From assembly GCF_029227915.1 (NCBI RefSeq), contig NC_079879.1:7936001-8000000 (forward strand): a DNA stretch of 64,000 nt, in the 5' to 3' direction. A program made the translations under genes and the position numbers. The notes below the pieces were generated by a model. The model was not told where the DNA came from. It saw only the letters and a program-made list of their open reading frames with translations, and did not search any database. Origin of the DNA: Hydractinia symbiolongicarpus (Eukaryota > Cnidaria > Hydrozoa > Anthoathecata > Hydractiniidae). Positions 33,900-45,800 of this stretch are shown here, in pieces (position 1 is the stretch's first letter; every line of letters starts with the position of its first letter).

Positions 33900-36800
33900 T
33901 TAATTTTTCACTGTCTTTTTCTTACAATTTCGCTCGAATAGCTTGAATACAAGAACCGCGTTGAATGCAGAAATAAAAAAGACCGAGAAAAGTATCCATA
34001 TTGTCGATAAATGTTCTTCAATCCTAATTTACCAACATAAATCTTGGACTTGAATCTATTGTTAACGCGTGAGAATTCGCACTATTCAGCCAGTTTATGT
34101 GTAAACTTTCATGCCACCAAAGTTTATACTAAAACCCTACCCCACTTACATTAAGTTCTTACTAAGGATAGCTGGTAAGCTTTCCATGTGAACGCCATTT
34201 TTTAAGATTTTTATAATAAAACAATTACTTATGCGAATCTCTCCGCTAATTTTGTTTAAACATATTTCACGGAGTTTTTTATTCGCGAATGAAAAGGTTT
34301 CACAATTCTCGCAAAAAATCAGTTTTGTATATCAACAATTTCGTAAGTTTATTTTATTTTAGGTTTATTTATGGAGATAACGTAGCCTTTGAAGTTGCTA
34401 AAAATTTTCTAGTAATTTCGCGAAAATTAATTAATTAATTAATTAATTAAGATATTAACGAGAGCATCTTTGTATCTTCGAAATGAACTCAACTAGTAAA
34501 AATAGAAGTTCTTTTGAAAAATTAACCTCACCATTCTCATTCAGCTGCGTTTGATACAAATTGTAGCTGCACTGGTCTTGCGAAAAATATTCACTGGAGA
34601 ACTGAAAAAGAAAGGAATCATTTGAAATTGAAGTGACTGTTTAGCAACAATCTTAGCCTCAAGTGTATGATACATGAGATCTAAGCAATTTCCATATACA
34701 CACAAAACAACTTCGTTCCCAGGACAATTTTTCGCTTAGATGATATTTAAGACGGTGCGCTAGAATATCAAAAAAGGTTGCATAAAAGAAAAGATGTAGA
34801 TACTTTCTTATATAGATAGATGTGCATATTTTACATGGATAGCCTCACAAATATCGAGGGATTTACCTTGTCTATTATTTCCAGAAGGGGTTATATTTTA
34901 GATGGTGAATCCTAGAGTATTTAATGCTCATTTTGAGCTACGCAGACCCAATTAGGGTCCGCGCTCTCTAGACAACTTCCTGCAACATCCAACAGTCCAC
35001 ACATTGTGCCATCCCCCCAATTTCCCTCACATGGCTTGGGTTAACCCGGGGCTATGGTGACATTCACTCATCCATATTGAATCGCCACCAAACATGCAAA
35101 AATATTACATGTAACTCTTTAATTCAATTTATTTCACGTCAGGAAAAAAGTGTCGACGTGACATGTCATTTACCTACTTTACGTCAACAAAATTGTTTTT
35201 AACGTTGTTAATTTATATTTTGTATCGCGATTGCACGCCCAATACGGGAACAACAGTTAACATACGAGACGAAATATAAGTAAAAACTTGGTACATTTAA
35301 TTGTTAACACGTTGCTACTCGCCTCTGCATTTGGCGAGTGTCGACGCGTATTACATAAAATATCACATAAAGGTGTTATCTGAACATTGCATCTACTTCT
35401 ATTTCCTTTGATTTCATAAAATCAAACTGCATTCGTGTAAGCTTTCTGCCATGTTATTTTAAAAATTTACACGGACTGTAAATTTATATCTAACAACTAA
35501 GGAAAATCTGTAATTTTATTTTGTCTTTTAAAATCTATAAAAATTTTTGAGAAAAAATTCAAAAAATTTAATTCTCGTTAATGATTATCGTGCACGTAGG
35601 AGAATAGAAAAAAAAATCCACTGTTACCTCCTCTCACACGGCATATTCGCATAGCCTGTAAATATCAAACATGAATACAGTAGACGTCCTTTAATTCGAA
35701 CACGCTAGGGATTAAATTATTTGATCGAATTAACGAATGTTCAGATTATCGGCAATTTAGAAAAAACAAATAACTTTATTACAACTTTGCTGCACCTTTT
35801 AAAAAAAATTTTAACGTTCTTTGCTTGGTGATGGGCAAGGCCTCCATATTACTTGTAAATTTCATTTTAATGGAAATACCAGTCTAATTAATAAATTAAA
35901 AGAAATTTTGCCACCATTGATGCAATAAAAATGAAAAGGTTTTTTTTTTATTTTCTCATTAGATTTTATTTATCGATACACAAAAGTTCAAATTAACGAG
36001 CATAATGTAGTCTTGGGACTAAAAAATTGTTAGAATTAGCGAAATGGACGAATTAGCGGAGTTCGAATTAGCAGCTCTAAATATAAGACTTTATTAAAGC
36101 AAATTCAAGAGAATTGGCAATTTGTTCGAAATAACGGAAAGTTCGAATTAAGCGGCATTCGAATTAACGGACGTCTACTGTAGGTAAAAAAAAACTTGTA
36201 ATACCGGAATTAATTTTCGCGAATTAAACACATTTCGATAATCTGCTTAATTTACAATTAAACAAATTTTGCAATCTGATGGAAACCGAGAAAGTCGTGG
36301 GTGGTAAAACAAAATTTATTTTTGATTTATTAAGTGCATAAAATTAAAAATTAATACTTCAGACAATAAATTTTGCGAAATGGAGACAAAAAGCAAAATT
36401 TGCAAAACAATATTCCGCAAAAATTATTCCATTTTGGGAGCCTAGTGAAAGATCTGTTTAAAATTTTTCAATTGAAAGGAGACATATTTTTACCATTCTT
36501 ACCATCTCCTCATTTTGGCATTGTATTCCCTCCTCCTCTTCTGCATTTATTCCAAGCAGATATTCACAATTTAATCTCTGCTCATGAAAAATATAGTAGA
36601 GTCGGTCACGAAAGGTGGAGAGTTCGGTCTCAATTTTCTCTTTGGCATCGTTTTCTAAAAGAAAGTACCAATTTTCAGCGTAGATTAAAATTTCTTATTT
36701 AAAAGTAAGGGTACACGAGGGACATTTGCATGCGTGCGCTATGCAACATGTCCCATACCATACGCATGAAAAAGTTTTTCGTGGCGCCACTTCTATTTGC

Positions 36801-37497
36801 TGCAGAATGTTCTTATGGAAAACTTTAATTTAAATGTTCTTAAATGCTTTTTTTATGTTAAAGTGCGATTCACTTGTGGTAGCAGGAATAAGCAGAAAAA
36901 TGGTAGCTATTGGTCTTACTTTTGCCAGACGATGAAGAAGAAGAACAACATGCTTGATGGCTTCTTTTTTGTTTTTATTTTTAAAATTATTAGTGGCTTA
37001 AAGGTAAATTTTAACATCACGCTAGGCAACTTTGACAACTTGAAAACTTTCAAATCGAAATTTTGCATTTTAGGAACTGTTTCTTACAGAAAAACAATGA
37101 TTCTGAGACATACTGTAGAAAATCTGTACAAGAAAAATGAAATAAATTTTCTGAGAATAATTTTTTTGGCTTTGAAGTATTCAAATCTTCCTAGTCACAA
37201 GACTAAAGCAGTTTTTCGTTCTAAAATATGTAAATTTTTAAGAGTAGATAGGAAATTGTTATTGTGGTGGGAATCTATTAGAATAATAGAAAGTTACACA
37301 ATGCCAATTAGGAAAAGCATATGTACAAGATATAACCAATGGTTACAATACACCAGTTAGATTTTGTAAAATAACGAAAATAGAATAGCCAGCTCACCCA
37401 TAACATTTAGGGACTCCAGGGTATTCTGGACTATTGTGTCTGAAGCTTCAGCAAGCAACCAGTTACATCCATCACTAGGGACAGTTTGATTATCCAT
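33900..37497 (-). CDS. Small single-pass membrane protein, four exons, unrecognised
   Basis: On the minus strand, exons 37497-37398, 36654-36503, 34601-34532 and 34015-33900 are all bounded by acceptor AG and donor GT and keep phase across every junction. They encode 145 aa starting MDNQTVPSDGCNW and ending KKKTVKN. Exon 2 is rich in acidic and helical residues (NDAKEKIETELSTFRDRL). Residues about 111-131 form one membrane helix (STIWILFSVFFISAFNAVLV), followed by a short basic tail. There is no signal peptide, so a tail-anchored topology with the N-terminus in the cytosol is likely. The acceptor of exon 4 (attgaag) is weak, and a stronger AG eight bases earlier would change the frame and lose the helix. 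No family is recognised. Intron 2 carries a MITE. Confidence 0.5.
34425..34450. repeat. (TTAA)n simple repeat
   Basis: About six tandem ttaa units. It lies in an intron of the minus-strand membrane-protein gene. Confidence 0.8.
34925..35085. repeat. GC-richer block, probable old repeat
   Basis: This block is clearly richer in GC than its flanks and carries strings such as tgcaacatccaacagtccac and ggcttgggttaacccggggc. It has no open frame of note. I take it for an inserted repeat (SINE-like or retroelement 3' end), though no second copy lies in this window. Confidence 0.3.
35678..36180. mobile_element. TA-flanked pogo-like MITE
   Basis: The left end is TA-cagtagacgtcctttaattc. The right end is the inverted gaattaacggacgtctactg-TA, so the TIRs of about 24 bp match with one or two changes. 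Repeated gaattagcgg-like strings lie inside. Its 503 bp have no ORF. It sits in intron 2 of the minus-strand membrane-protein gene. Confidence 0.75.
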
Positions 37498-37936
37498 ATC
37501 AACAAATCAGCAAAGCTCTTTTTCTAAACAACCAAGAATTAATCATAATTTTCGCTGCAGTTAACATTGAAATAACACAATGAGGTGAATATTTATATAC
37601 AAATACAAAATTCTGAAACAAATATATAAACATTTACAAAGCATGGTTTGCACAATTTGAATGCAGTGAAATGAAATTGTGTCAACAGTAATGATGTTTT
37701 TTCCTTATTCCAAGTTGAGCATAAATTTTTCATTTGGATTTCATGTTAACCAAACAGTTATTGGACAGTCAAGATGTTTTTGTCCCCACTGAGAATAAAG
37801 ACAAGAGCCTGAAAAATAGAAGATTCAAGGAATGTGCTGAGAGTTAAGGCAAGAAAATAAAATGTGATTCTAAGTTCTAAAGCTTTTAGGTACAAAAATA
37901 GTAATTCATTTCATAATTACATAATATAGTTTAAAC

Positions 37937-40900
37937 TTAAACATAACATAACAGGATGAAACAAAATATCCAAAGTTGATTTTTTTCATTGGTCAATTTC
38001 AAAGACATTCTACATGCAATTGAAATCAATTTTCCATTTCTCATTTGATATAAATAAATTTCTTCGATTTCTTTATGTTCAGCACATGCTAAAATTGGTT
38101 TTTTGGTGTCGTTTTCAAAGCTTTGGATATCGTCAGCATCTTCAATAACAGCAGCATCTGCAAGCTTTTTTAATAAAAATTTTGGTGTAAATTTTGCTGT
38201 TTGTTCACCTGTACTGATAAGAACAGGATCTTGCATTGGAAAATGGCCTTCCAATGTATCCCTGAGTAAGCCAAAACATGTATTTTGATAGTAAAAAATT
38301 CCCTCTGTATGTTGCAAACAGTTTTGTCTCCAAAGCAACTTTATGAGTAATTTCAATATCAATTGCACAATTTTCAGGTATCAGAAGTTTGGTTTCTCTC
38401 TGAATATATTCTTTGACACAGAGGTCATTAATGCCAAAGTCAATTCCTAAATAATAAATAATTTAGTAAAGTTTTTATGTCAAATAAACAATAACAAAAA
38501 AAAACACAAACAAAAATGTGTTCGACATTTTCTTTTTTAGCTTTCAGCTCAAATACGAGCCATGACCACAATAATTATAAATTTTAGCAGAGTCTTGTCA
38601 ATTGAGTTAAAAGGTCGGTTGTATGAGGCCTGTGTAAGAGGTGTTATGTTGTACGGTAGAGAGACATGGGTAGTGAAGCAGGAATATCTTGACCGTTTAG
38701 AAAGGAATGATATGAGAAAGGTTAGGTGGATGTGTAACACCAGTCTGAGAGACAGAAAGAGTTCAAATGAGCTAAGAAGCAAGCTAAGTATCCGTAGAAT
38801 TAAAGATGTTATCCAGATAAGAAGATAGAATTGGCTGGGGCACTTGGAAAGAATGGAGGGGGATAATTGGGTAAGAAAGTGTAGAGACTTAATAGTTCCT
38901 GGGGCAAAGCCCAGAGGCGGATCGAGAAAGACTTGGCAGGAGGTTATAAGGACAGACTTGATAGAGAGGAAGTTGAGTTTAGATCTAACACAGTCTAAAT
39001 CAGATTGGAAGAGGGTCATTAATATACCCCGTCCAACCCATGCTAGCATGGAAAACGAACGTTAAGCCGAGAATGATGAAAGTGTTAAATTTGTAAAAGC
39101 TATCAAAAATTCCCATAAAATTATAAGTTAAATAAATATAATGGTGCTGATGTTAAAGTTCTATAGAGTGGAGTTTTGTCTTTAAAAATAATAAAAAGTC
39201 TTTCTTACAATTCTAAAATATTATCATGAATATCAGATGTTAAGACCCTAAAATTGTTGTCGTCAGTTTAGTGTGATGTCATGGATAAGTGCTCATTACA
39301 TGCCGAAGGATGTTGAGTGGTAACTATCTTAACAGTGAGATGTGATACACCTAAATGTTCACAGGTTACCCTCAAGTGCCATATAATTTTATCAACATAA
39401 AAGGTATTGCAGCCACTACATGAATATTTGTAAACGACACCAAAAAGCAAGACCTGGGAAGTTTTTCCTTAAACCAAACCATGGTGGAGAATCTCAAAGA
39501 AGACCTAAAAAACACCTGTAATAAACAACAAAGTAAATGTTTATGGAAACGTTTCTTAAAGGCGGTTTTCTAATCAACGAATGTGGTCGAATGGATTAAT
39601 AGCGTTTTTATTAAAATTGGTTTTCACTAAAATTTGAACATGCCTCGATCGATGCTGATCCATTTATATTTATTAATACAATAACACAAATTTGATATAA
39701 GATAATGATATTAAGCATGTACTTAGAATTTCATGACAAATTTGATCGAATTTGACCACCAGGGCAATGTCAATTGACAAAGATAATGCAATGTCCCATT
39801 TTTGTTAACACCAATGCAATCAACATCAATTGATTCCACCACATTCGTTTGAGTGAAAACTAGCCTTCAGACATGTACAAAGCCTGCAGCAAAACAGAAC
39901 CTGTGTAACGCAAGATAATAAGAAACTTTTTTTTGGAAAATCAAAACTAGATGAGGTAACGGACAGCGTGGTATTTTTATTTCCAGTCTTTTTACACATA
40001 CCTCAACAAAACTAACATTTTTGGATAAAATATTTTTAAGAAATTTTATCTCAACATGGAATCTAAAAAAATATTAGCAGATACAAAAATATGGAATAAT
40101 AAAGAATATACTAAATTAGTGTATATATACCACTAAACGTTGGCTTTCTATAAACAGTCATTTATTCTAGCTAATCTATTTTAACATCTAGGAATAAAAA
40201 AAATTAATTTCTTTCCTCTCAAACGTCAAATTAATATATAAATAATTTATAAAAGACTCCACTTGCTTAACTGATGAGAACAGTGTGAAATTATCATCTA
40301 CCTAGTGTTGATATATAGGTGGACAGCCTTCAAAGGTGAAAAAGAAAATGTTGAACACATTTTGTTTTTTTGTTTATTAATAAATAATGAACAAGACGTC
40401 TTTAAGACGTTTTAAGATGTCTTTTTTAAATCTTCTGTTAGAAAGCACTATTAAGATGTCTTTAATGCATCTTCTTAAAAACGTTTTTCAAAAGACATCT
40501 TTTAAACGTTTTTTGAAAGTAAATAAATTCGACTCTTGTAGAATACGCATTTTAGATGTCTTTTAGAAGATCTTTAAAAGAGGTCTTTGAAAGGCATCTA
40601 AAAGTTATCAAAAATATATCTTTTCAAAGACGTCTTTCTCTTCTTGCTATAATGCATCTAAAACGTGATAAGTTCATAGGTAGAATTCGTAATACAGAAT
40701 ATTTAATAATCAGAATTTGTAAATATGAAAATGAATGATTTAATTGTGTAGTGTTTATTATAAATAATATTTTATTAATTTATTTCCAGATACATTTGCT
40801 TACTGTAATTGTAAAATATATTTATTTTACAAAGTGTCAATATGAATTTGATATAAAAAGTTCAAAATATTTTAATCGCAAAATATTTGTCATCTTTGGT

Positions 40901-41620
40901 ATCGTTATTTCTGCAATTTATTAAAAATGTACTTTTCAACGTTAATGTACAAAAACGTCTTAAATTTATTTTATAAAATGCCTATTTTTTCTAAAAAGGT
41001 TAAATACAAAAAACAATAAAAACCAAGGAAGACGTCTTATAGATAGATAAAAAGTTGCATTAAAGATGCATTTTAGTCGCTGCTACCTTTGTAAAAGGTC
41101 TAAAAGACGTCTTTAAAAAGACGTGTTGTAAAAAGATTTCTTAAAAACCTCTAAAAGATGTCTAAAAGAGATCTTTTGAAATGCATCTTTAAAAAGACCT
41201 CTTTTAGACGCTTAAAAAGATGCATTATAGATGGAGAAATCAGGCTAAAAAGACGTCTTTAAAGAGTTCTTTGTGTCGGCAAGGAACAGTTAAATTTATA
41301 ATTAATGTTAATTATAATCCAATAAGCAAATTATTTTAAATAAAAAATAACAAAAAATGACCTGTTCCGAAAAAAGCATAGCTAAGCAAAGCTTGAGCTT
41401 CCAAAAACTCCTCAAACATAATTTTATTTTCTCCTTTCATTTCAGTCTTGTTGTCCTTTAAGCATTGCATAAAAAAGCAATGTTGTTTACGATCAAATTT
41501 CTGACAGCGTTGAGAACAATAACTCGAAATACGACAATCCCCACATTTTGTTGAGGCTGGTTTTTTGCAATGTGCACACACATCAATTGCCAGGAAACCT
41601 TTTGTATTCTTGGAACTCAT
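37937..41620 (-). CDS. MYND zinc-finger protein, with an apparent frameshift
   Basis: Exon 1 (41620-41362, minus) starts MSSKNTKGF. It encodes a MYND finger: C-x2-C (CAHC), C-x2-C (CGDC), C-x5-C-x3-C, then His and Cys (RKQHCFFMQC). The donor is ACAG/gtcatt. Exon 2 begins at 38446 in matching phase (GIDFGINDLCVKEYIQRE). Near 38300-38330 the protein-like reading moves by one base into the frame that runs on through CFGLLRDTLEGHF and ADAAVIEDADDIQSF to a stop at 37937. Both frames look coding on their side of the shift, so this is a mutation, a sequencing indel, or an intron I could not see. MYND domains bind proline-rich partner peptides; the rest of the protein is not recognised. The intron holds a LINE fragment and the aagacgtctt element. 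An upstream in-frame ATG is possible, but Met at 41620 fits best. Confidence 0.6.
38540..39082 (+). mobile_element. LINE 3' fragment with reverse-transcriptase C-terminus (copy 3)
   Basis: The plus strand encodes the C-terminal part of a non-LTR element polyprotein: YEACVRGVMLYGRETWVVKQ, RLERNDMRKVRWMC and NWLGHLERMEGDNW. One TAG stop lies at 38826-38828. It then runs to a terminal stop and the short 3' UTR with the acgttaagccgagaatgatga end. It is 5'-truncated and dead. The two shorter copies at 5.1 and 13.6 kb share its last 70-180 bp. It lies antisense within the intron of the MYND gene. Confidence 0.8.
40391..41266. repeat. Inverted clusters of aagacgtctt-type motifs
   Basis: Two clusters (about 40391-40670 and 41020-41266) are packed with variants of aagacgtctttaa, aagatgtcttt and taaaagatgcat, many self-complementary. 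The cluster edges are roughly inverted (taatgcatctaaaacg inward on one side, agatgcattatag on the other). This suggests an element of about 870 bp with TIRs made of short palindromic subrepeats. It has no coding capacity and lies in the MYND gene intron. Confidence 0.55.
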
Positions 41621-42846
41621 TTTACAACTAAACATGGAGGATAGCAATGATATGAAAAAGTACATTTATCACACTAAATATATATATATGTTGATTTTAC
41701 ACCCCTACTTTGAAAACTAAAAAATCTTATTTTTTTCAACATGTAATTTTGAAATCTTTTTACTGGATCTTAATTTAAATGCAAAATACTCCAACTATGA
41801 AAGAGTATTATTGTAGACAAACAAATTTTGTCAATCCTGTCATTTGCGAAATTAAATTCTCTTGCAATTAATTTTTTAAAACCTTGTTTTTAGTAAAATC
41901 TGGGTCTAAAAATTTATTTGAAACTAGAAAACATAACATAACATTACCATACAAGACAACGGATCAGAAACCGACTTTCGTTTTGGTGTTGTTGTTGCCC
42001 TGTTTAGCATCTCTCTCTGTGTACCGCGGGTTTACATTTCCCGCTTTTTGTCACTTTAAATTTTGAAGATTAAAGGTCACTTTCTGAAATAATAGTAATG
42101 CAACAGGATACATTTATTTATCAAATATAACCTTCTTACAGATTTTTAATCCATTATAATAATTATAAAGTGGGCTTTTTATATCCAACTACTGTCATCT
42201 TCCTTTTATTTCATCCTTCCAAGCTTACATTGCGATCTACTTTGCTTTTAATTATTGAACGCGAACATGATTGGCTAAAAACCGCCATTCAATAAAAAAA
42301 CATAATTTATGCGCAATTTTTATTTTCTAGGCATGAGCTATGGCGTCATAACCTAGGTATTGGAAATATTTTGATGTGGCATTATACTGCAGCTAGCAAC
42401 ATCAAAAGTAATCAAGTATATTATCTGCATGAGTGGTCTGCATGCACGGCGATACTTAGAACTGAAAGTTTTGATTTAGAACTGTTTATAAATATTAACG
42501 AAAACGCAAATTAATTTCCTAGCTCACAAACTAGAAGCTATCTGACTACACTTGCCTGGAGAGAGCTAGATGTATGGTTAGTACATAGTACAGCATGCAT
42601 CATTGTTCTGCAAAATTTGTATTATGCATTGATTTGATGTATAGTTGGAAAGTAAGCAACACAGGTGCCTTATTCATCATTTGTTTTGCTTAAAGATCTG
42701 GAATTTTGAATAGAATTCACGCATAATTGAACACAGTATTACTTCATATGATTAGCACATGGTTTTAAGCTGGTGTGATTTAAAACTTTTTTCACAACCA
42801 TTGACTTCCAATTAAGTATTAACTTGAGTTAAGCTTTGTAAAATCT
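41621..42846. other. Spacer between divergent MYND and STK40 genes
   Basis: The two genes are transcribed away from each other, so this 1.2 kb should hold both promoters. It is AT-rich and I see no distinct element or gene. Confidence 0.4.
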
Positions 42847-45800
42847 ATGGCTGAGTTAGAACCACCAAATAAGAAACAGAAAACAGTAGAAATGGATGAA
42901 GAGGGAAGTAGCCACAAAAAAGTTTGTAAAAAATGCACTGCAAACAGGGCATCCTTAAAATATGCTGGACCTTATGTTCTTGGCCCAGCTATTGGGAATT
43001 CTCCAGTTAAAAGTATTACACAATGCTTAGCACGAAAAATGGGAACACAGAAGTTTTATTCATTAAAATTACTCACAGTTCGTGATGGACCTAAGAATCA
43101 ACATGATGTGAAACAAGGTAAAATGTTGATCCATGCCGAATACTCAATTCTGTCATTGTTACATGACCAAAATGGTGTTATTCATACTCATGGATTATTT
43201 GAAGACGAAGTTGAGGAACCATTATCTGATATCCGAAACATTCCCAATGTTCAATTAAACAAAAAACCCAAAAGATGTAAAAGATTATGTTTAGTTCTAG
43301 ATTGTTTAACAGCTCACGATTACGGCTCAACAAGCCACGACCTGATTAATTTGCAACATTATGTTATAAAGGAAAAGAAACTGCCCGAAAAAGAAGCACT
43401 TGTTATTTTTTTAGATATTGTGCGGGTAGTCAATGACTTGCATGCAGTAAGTTTGTTAACTTTTTGTGGTCTGCTTATTTTTTCTTATTGGTAATAAGAA
43501 TGGATGGATAGAATTACTAAATGGCCTTGTTAGCTTTCTTGAATTAGTTTTAATTAAAGTAATATATTCATTTTTTTCCGTTGTATTGACCTGAATGTGT
43601 AAAATTTTCACAAGTATTTCAGCTTATTAACCATCATCAGTAGCATTAGGAACGCATGTTCAGGCTTCTCATTTTGAGGTACGCAATTGCGTTCCTACGC
43701 CCTATCGGGTATCTGAATTAAGTGAGGTACAGGAAGAATCACGTACCTTCGTTGACAGATTACTTTTAGATCTGAGAATTATTAAATAATCAGGCCTTTT
43801 CAGGAAAATTTAGGTGTGTTTTTGGGTGTGCTGCACTGGTTAACTTCTTATAAAATTTGTCATTTTGCAGGTGCTATCAATAGCATGCTTAAGCCAATTT
43901 GCGTGTGTGTGGAGGTGTGCGGGTGCTATTGCACGCCTCTCCTGAAAAGACCTGAATAATCCTGGTCTGTTTAATCCATGAGCAAGCCTATTCATAGGCA
44001 ACCTGACCATTCTAGCTAATTCACTGACTCCTGACTTAGTTAAAAGAACTAAGTAGACAAAAATCTCTTTTGCCTGGCCCTTTCGTCGTTGGTAACCAGG
44101 TCTTACACAAGAAATCAAGCCATGCGGACGGAGCATGGATAAAGCAAGTCTGCAAAACTGCACTTACAGGCAGAACAGACATTTTACCATGGATTTAATT
44201 GTAGATAATTTCTCCATTTGATAAAACAACTGTAAACCATTTATTAAAATGACAGGATAGTCATGCATACTATTTCAGACATCTAGAAAAGGAAGTTAAG
44301 ATTGAGAGAGTTTCTATGCCAGTAGACGCTCAATCATCGTGTTTGGGGTTCACGATTCAAAACGTCCCCCACTTTTCTACCGCAAAATGAATGCGCAACA
44401 AAGATTAACCTTGGAGGCCATATCGCATGCGTAACATCCTTTCCACGTCCGTGGTTAAACAAATAAATAGCTTTTTAAAAAATTGTGTAACTGGAGCAAA
44501 TTAGGTACGCTATGCGATTGATCACGTAAGCACATATTTACAAAATGAAAAGCCTGCATGTTGGTTTTTCGGCAATATCTTCTGCACAACTTACAGGATC
44601 TACTGGTATGGTCTTTAGTAGGCCAACATTGGAGGTTTTAGAGACCCCTAACAGTCTCTAAATGCTGTTTACACTGCTTTCTCTGGTACACTGTTTCCTT
44701 TATTAATAACTAGAAAAAACGAATTAATTTTTTTTTAACCAACCTACTATGATGCTTTTATATATTCTTTGAGTGTCCTTTTGTCAGTGAATTTTAACTT
44801 TGTTTTAAAAAGTGATTCAGATTCAAATTTTCATACCTATTATACATTTATTATACATTCCTTCTTTGTATGGTAGATAACCAATACCTGTGATCATCTT
44901 AAAAATCTTCTCTGCACCTTTTCTATGTTGTTGTCAATGTCATTGTTATGGTTATCCTATTTTAACAGAGCAGTGACAATAAAAGTGCCAACATAAAAAA
45001 TTGTGTAGTTGGATTGAGAGCACTATTATAAAAATCTTTGCTATATATTATTTTATTTTAAAAAATAAACTGATAAACTTCAGAAACTTTTATGCACTGA
45101 TGATGGCCTAAGTTGAAAACCTTTGCGAATATATTCATATAATAAATTCTTATTAAAATGATCATTTGTCCTGGCTTTATAATGCTGTGTATTGGAATCC
45201 AAGATTGTGAGAAATTGAACTAACTATATGTATCACCTTTTTTTTAGAAAAATATCATTCATCGTGACTTGAAGTTAGGAAACATTGTCTTGAATAAAAG
45301 GTTAGAGTTTAATGATATTAAATATAACTATATTATTATATATTAAATATAACTAATAATATAACAACCAATTGAAGTTATATTTGATTTTAATATTCTA
45401 AAAAATACAGCCATGAACAGAAGTAACTGTCCTGGCATGCGGCCTTTCACACACCTAAACCTGTATGGTGAGTGATCGGAACCACACGCCATAAAGATTT
45501 CTATGACATGCCATAAATTTGATGCTTCAAGATTCGATAATTTTAAAGTGCAAGCCACCTTGAAATATACTCAATGTTTTTCTTTTTTTTCTTAATGTAA
45601 TAAATTAAGAAAAAATCGAAAATGTTAAGTAACAAAATTCCTTTGCATCTGTGCACAGTACAGAGGTTGCTGTTTTAGTTATGTTCACAGCCAAGAATTT
45701 TAACCCATTTATAATAACAAAAAAGTGTAAATTAATTTACGGAAGGTGGAATGTGGCTTATGGTGACAATGGTGTTGAAAATCATTACTTATAAAAATAT

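Noticed and set aside
35628-35655. A possible 28-bp microexon on the minus strand with AG and GT borders
   Set aside because: Including it breaks the reading phase between exons 2 and 3 of the membrane-protein gene.
36373-36702. A 109-codon open frame on the plus strand
   Set aside because: It is antisense to exon 2 of the minus-strand gene, which has proper splice sites and protein-like composition.
36797-37360. A 187-codon open frame on the plus strand
   Set aside because: It lies in the first intron of the minus-strand membrane-protein gene, is rich in Phe, Lys, Ile and Asn as AT-rich noise would be, and has no recognisable motif.
43840-44163. A 107-codon open frame on the minus strand in STK40 intron 1
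   Set aside because: It falls on a dispersed repeat, and the frame is not kept in the other copy near 14.7 kb.
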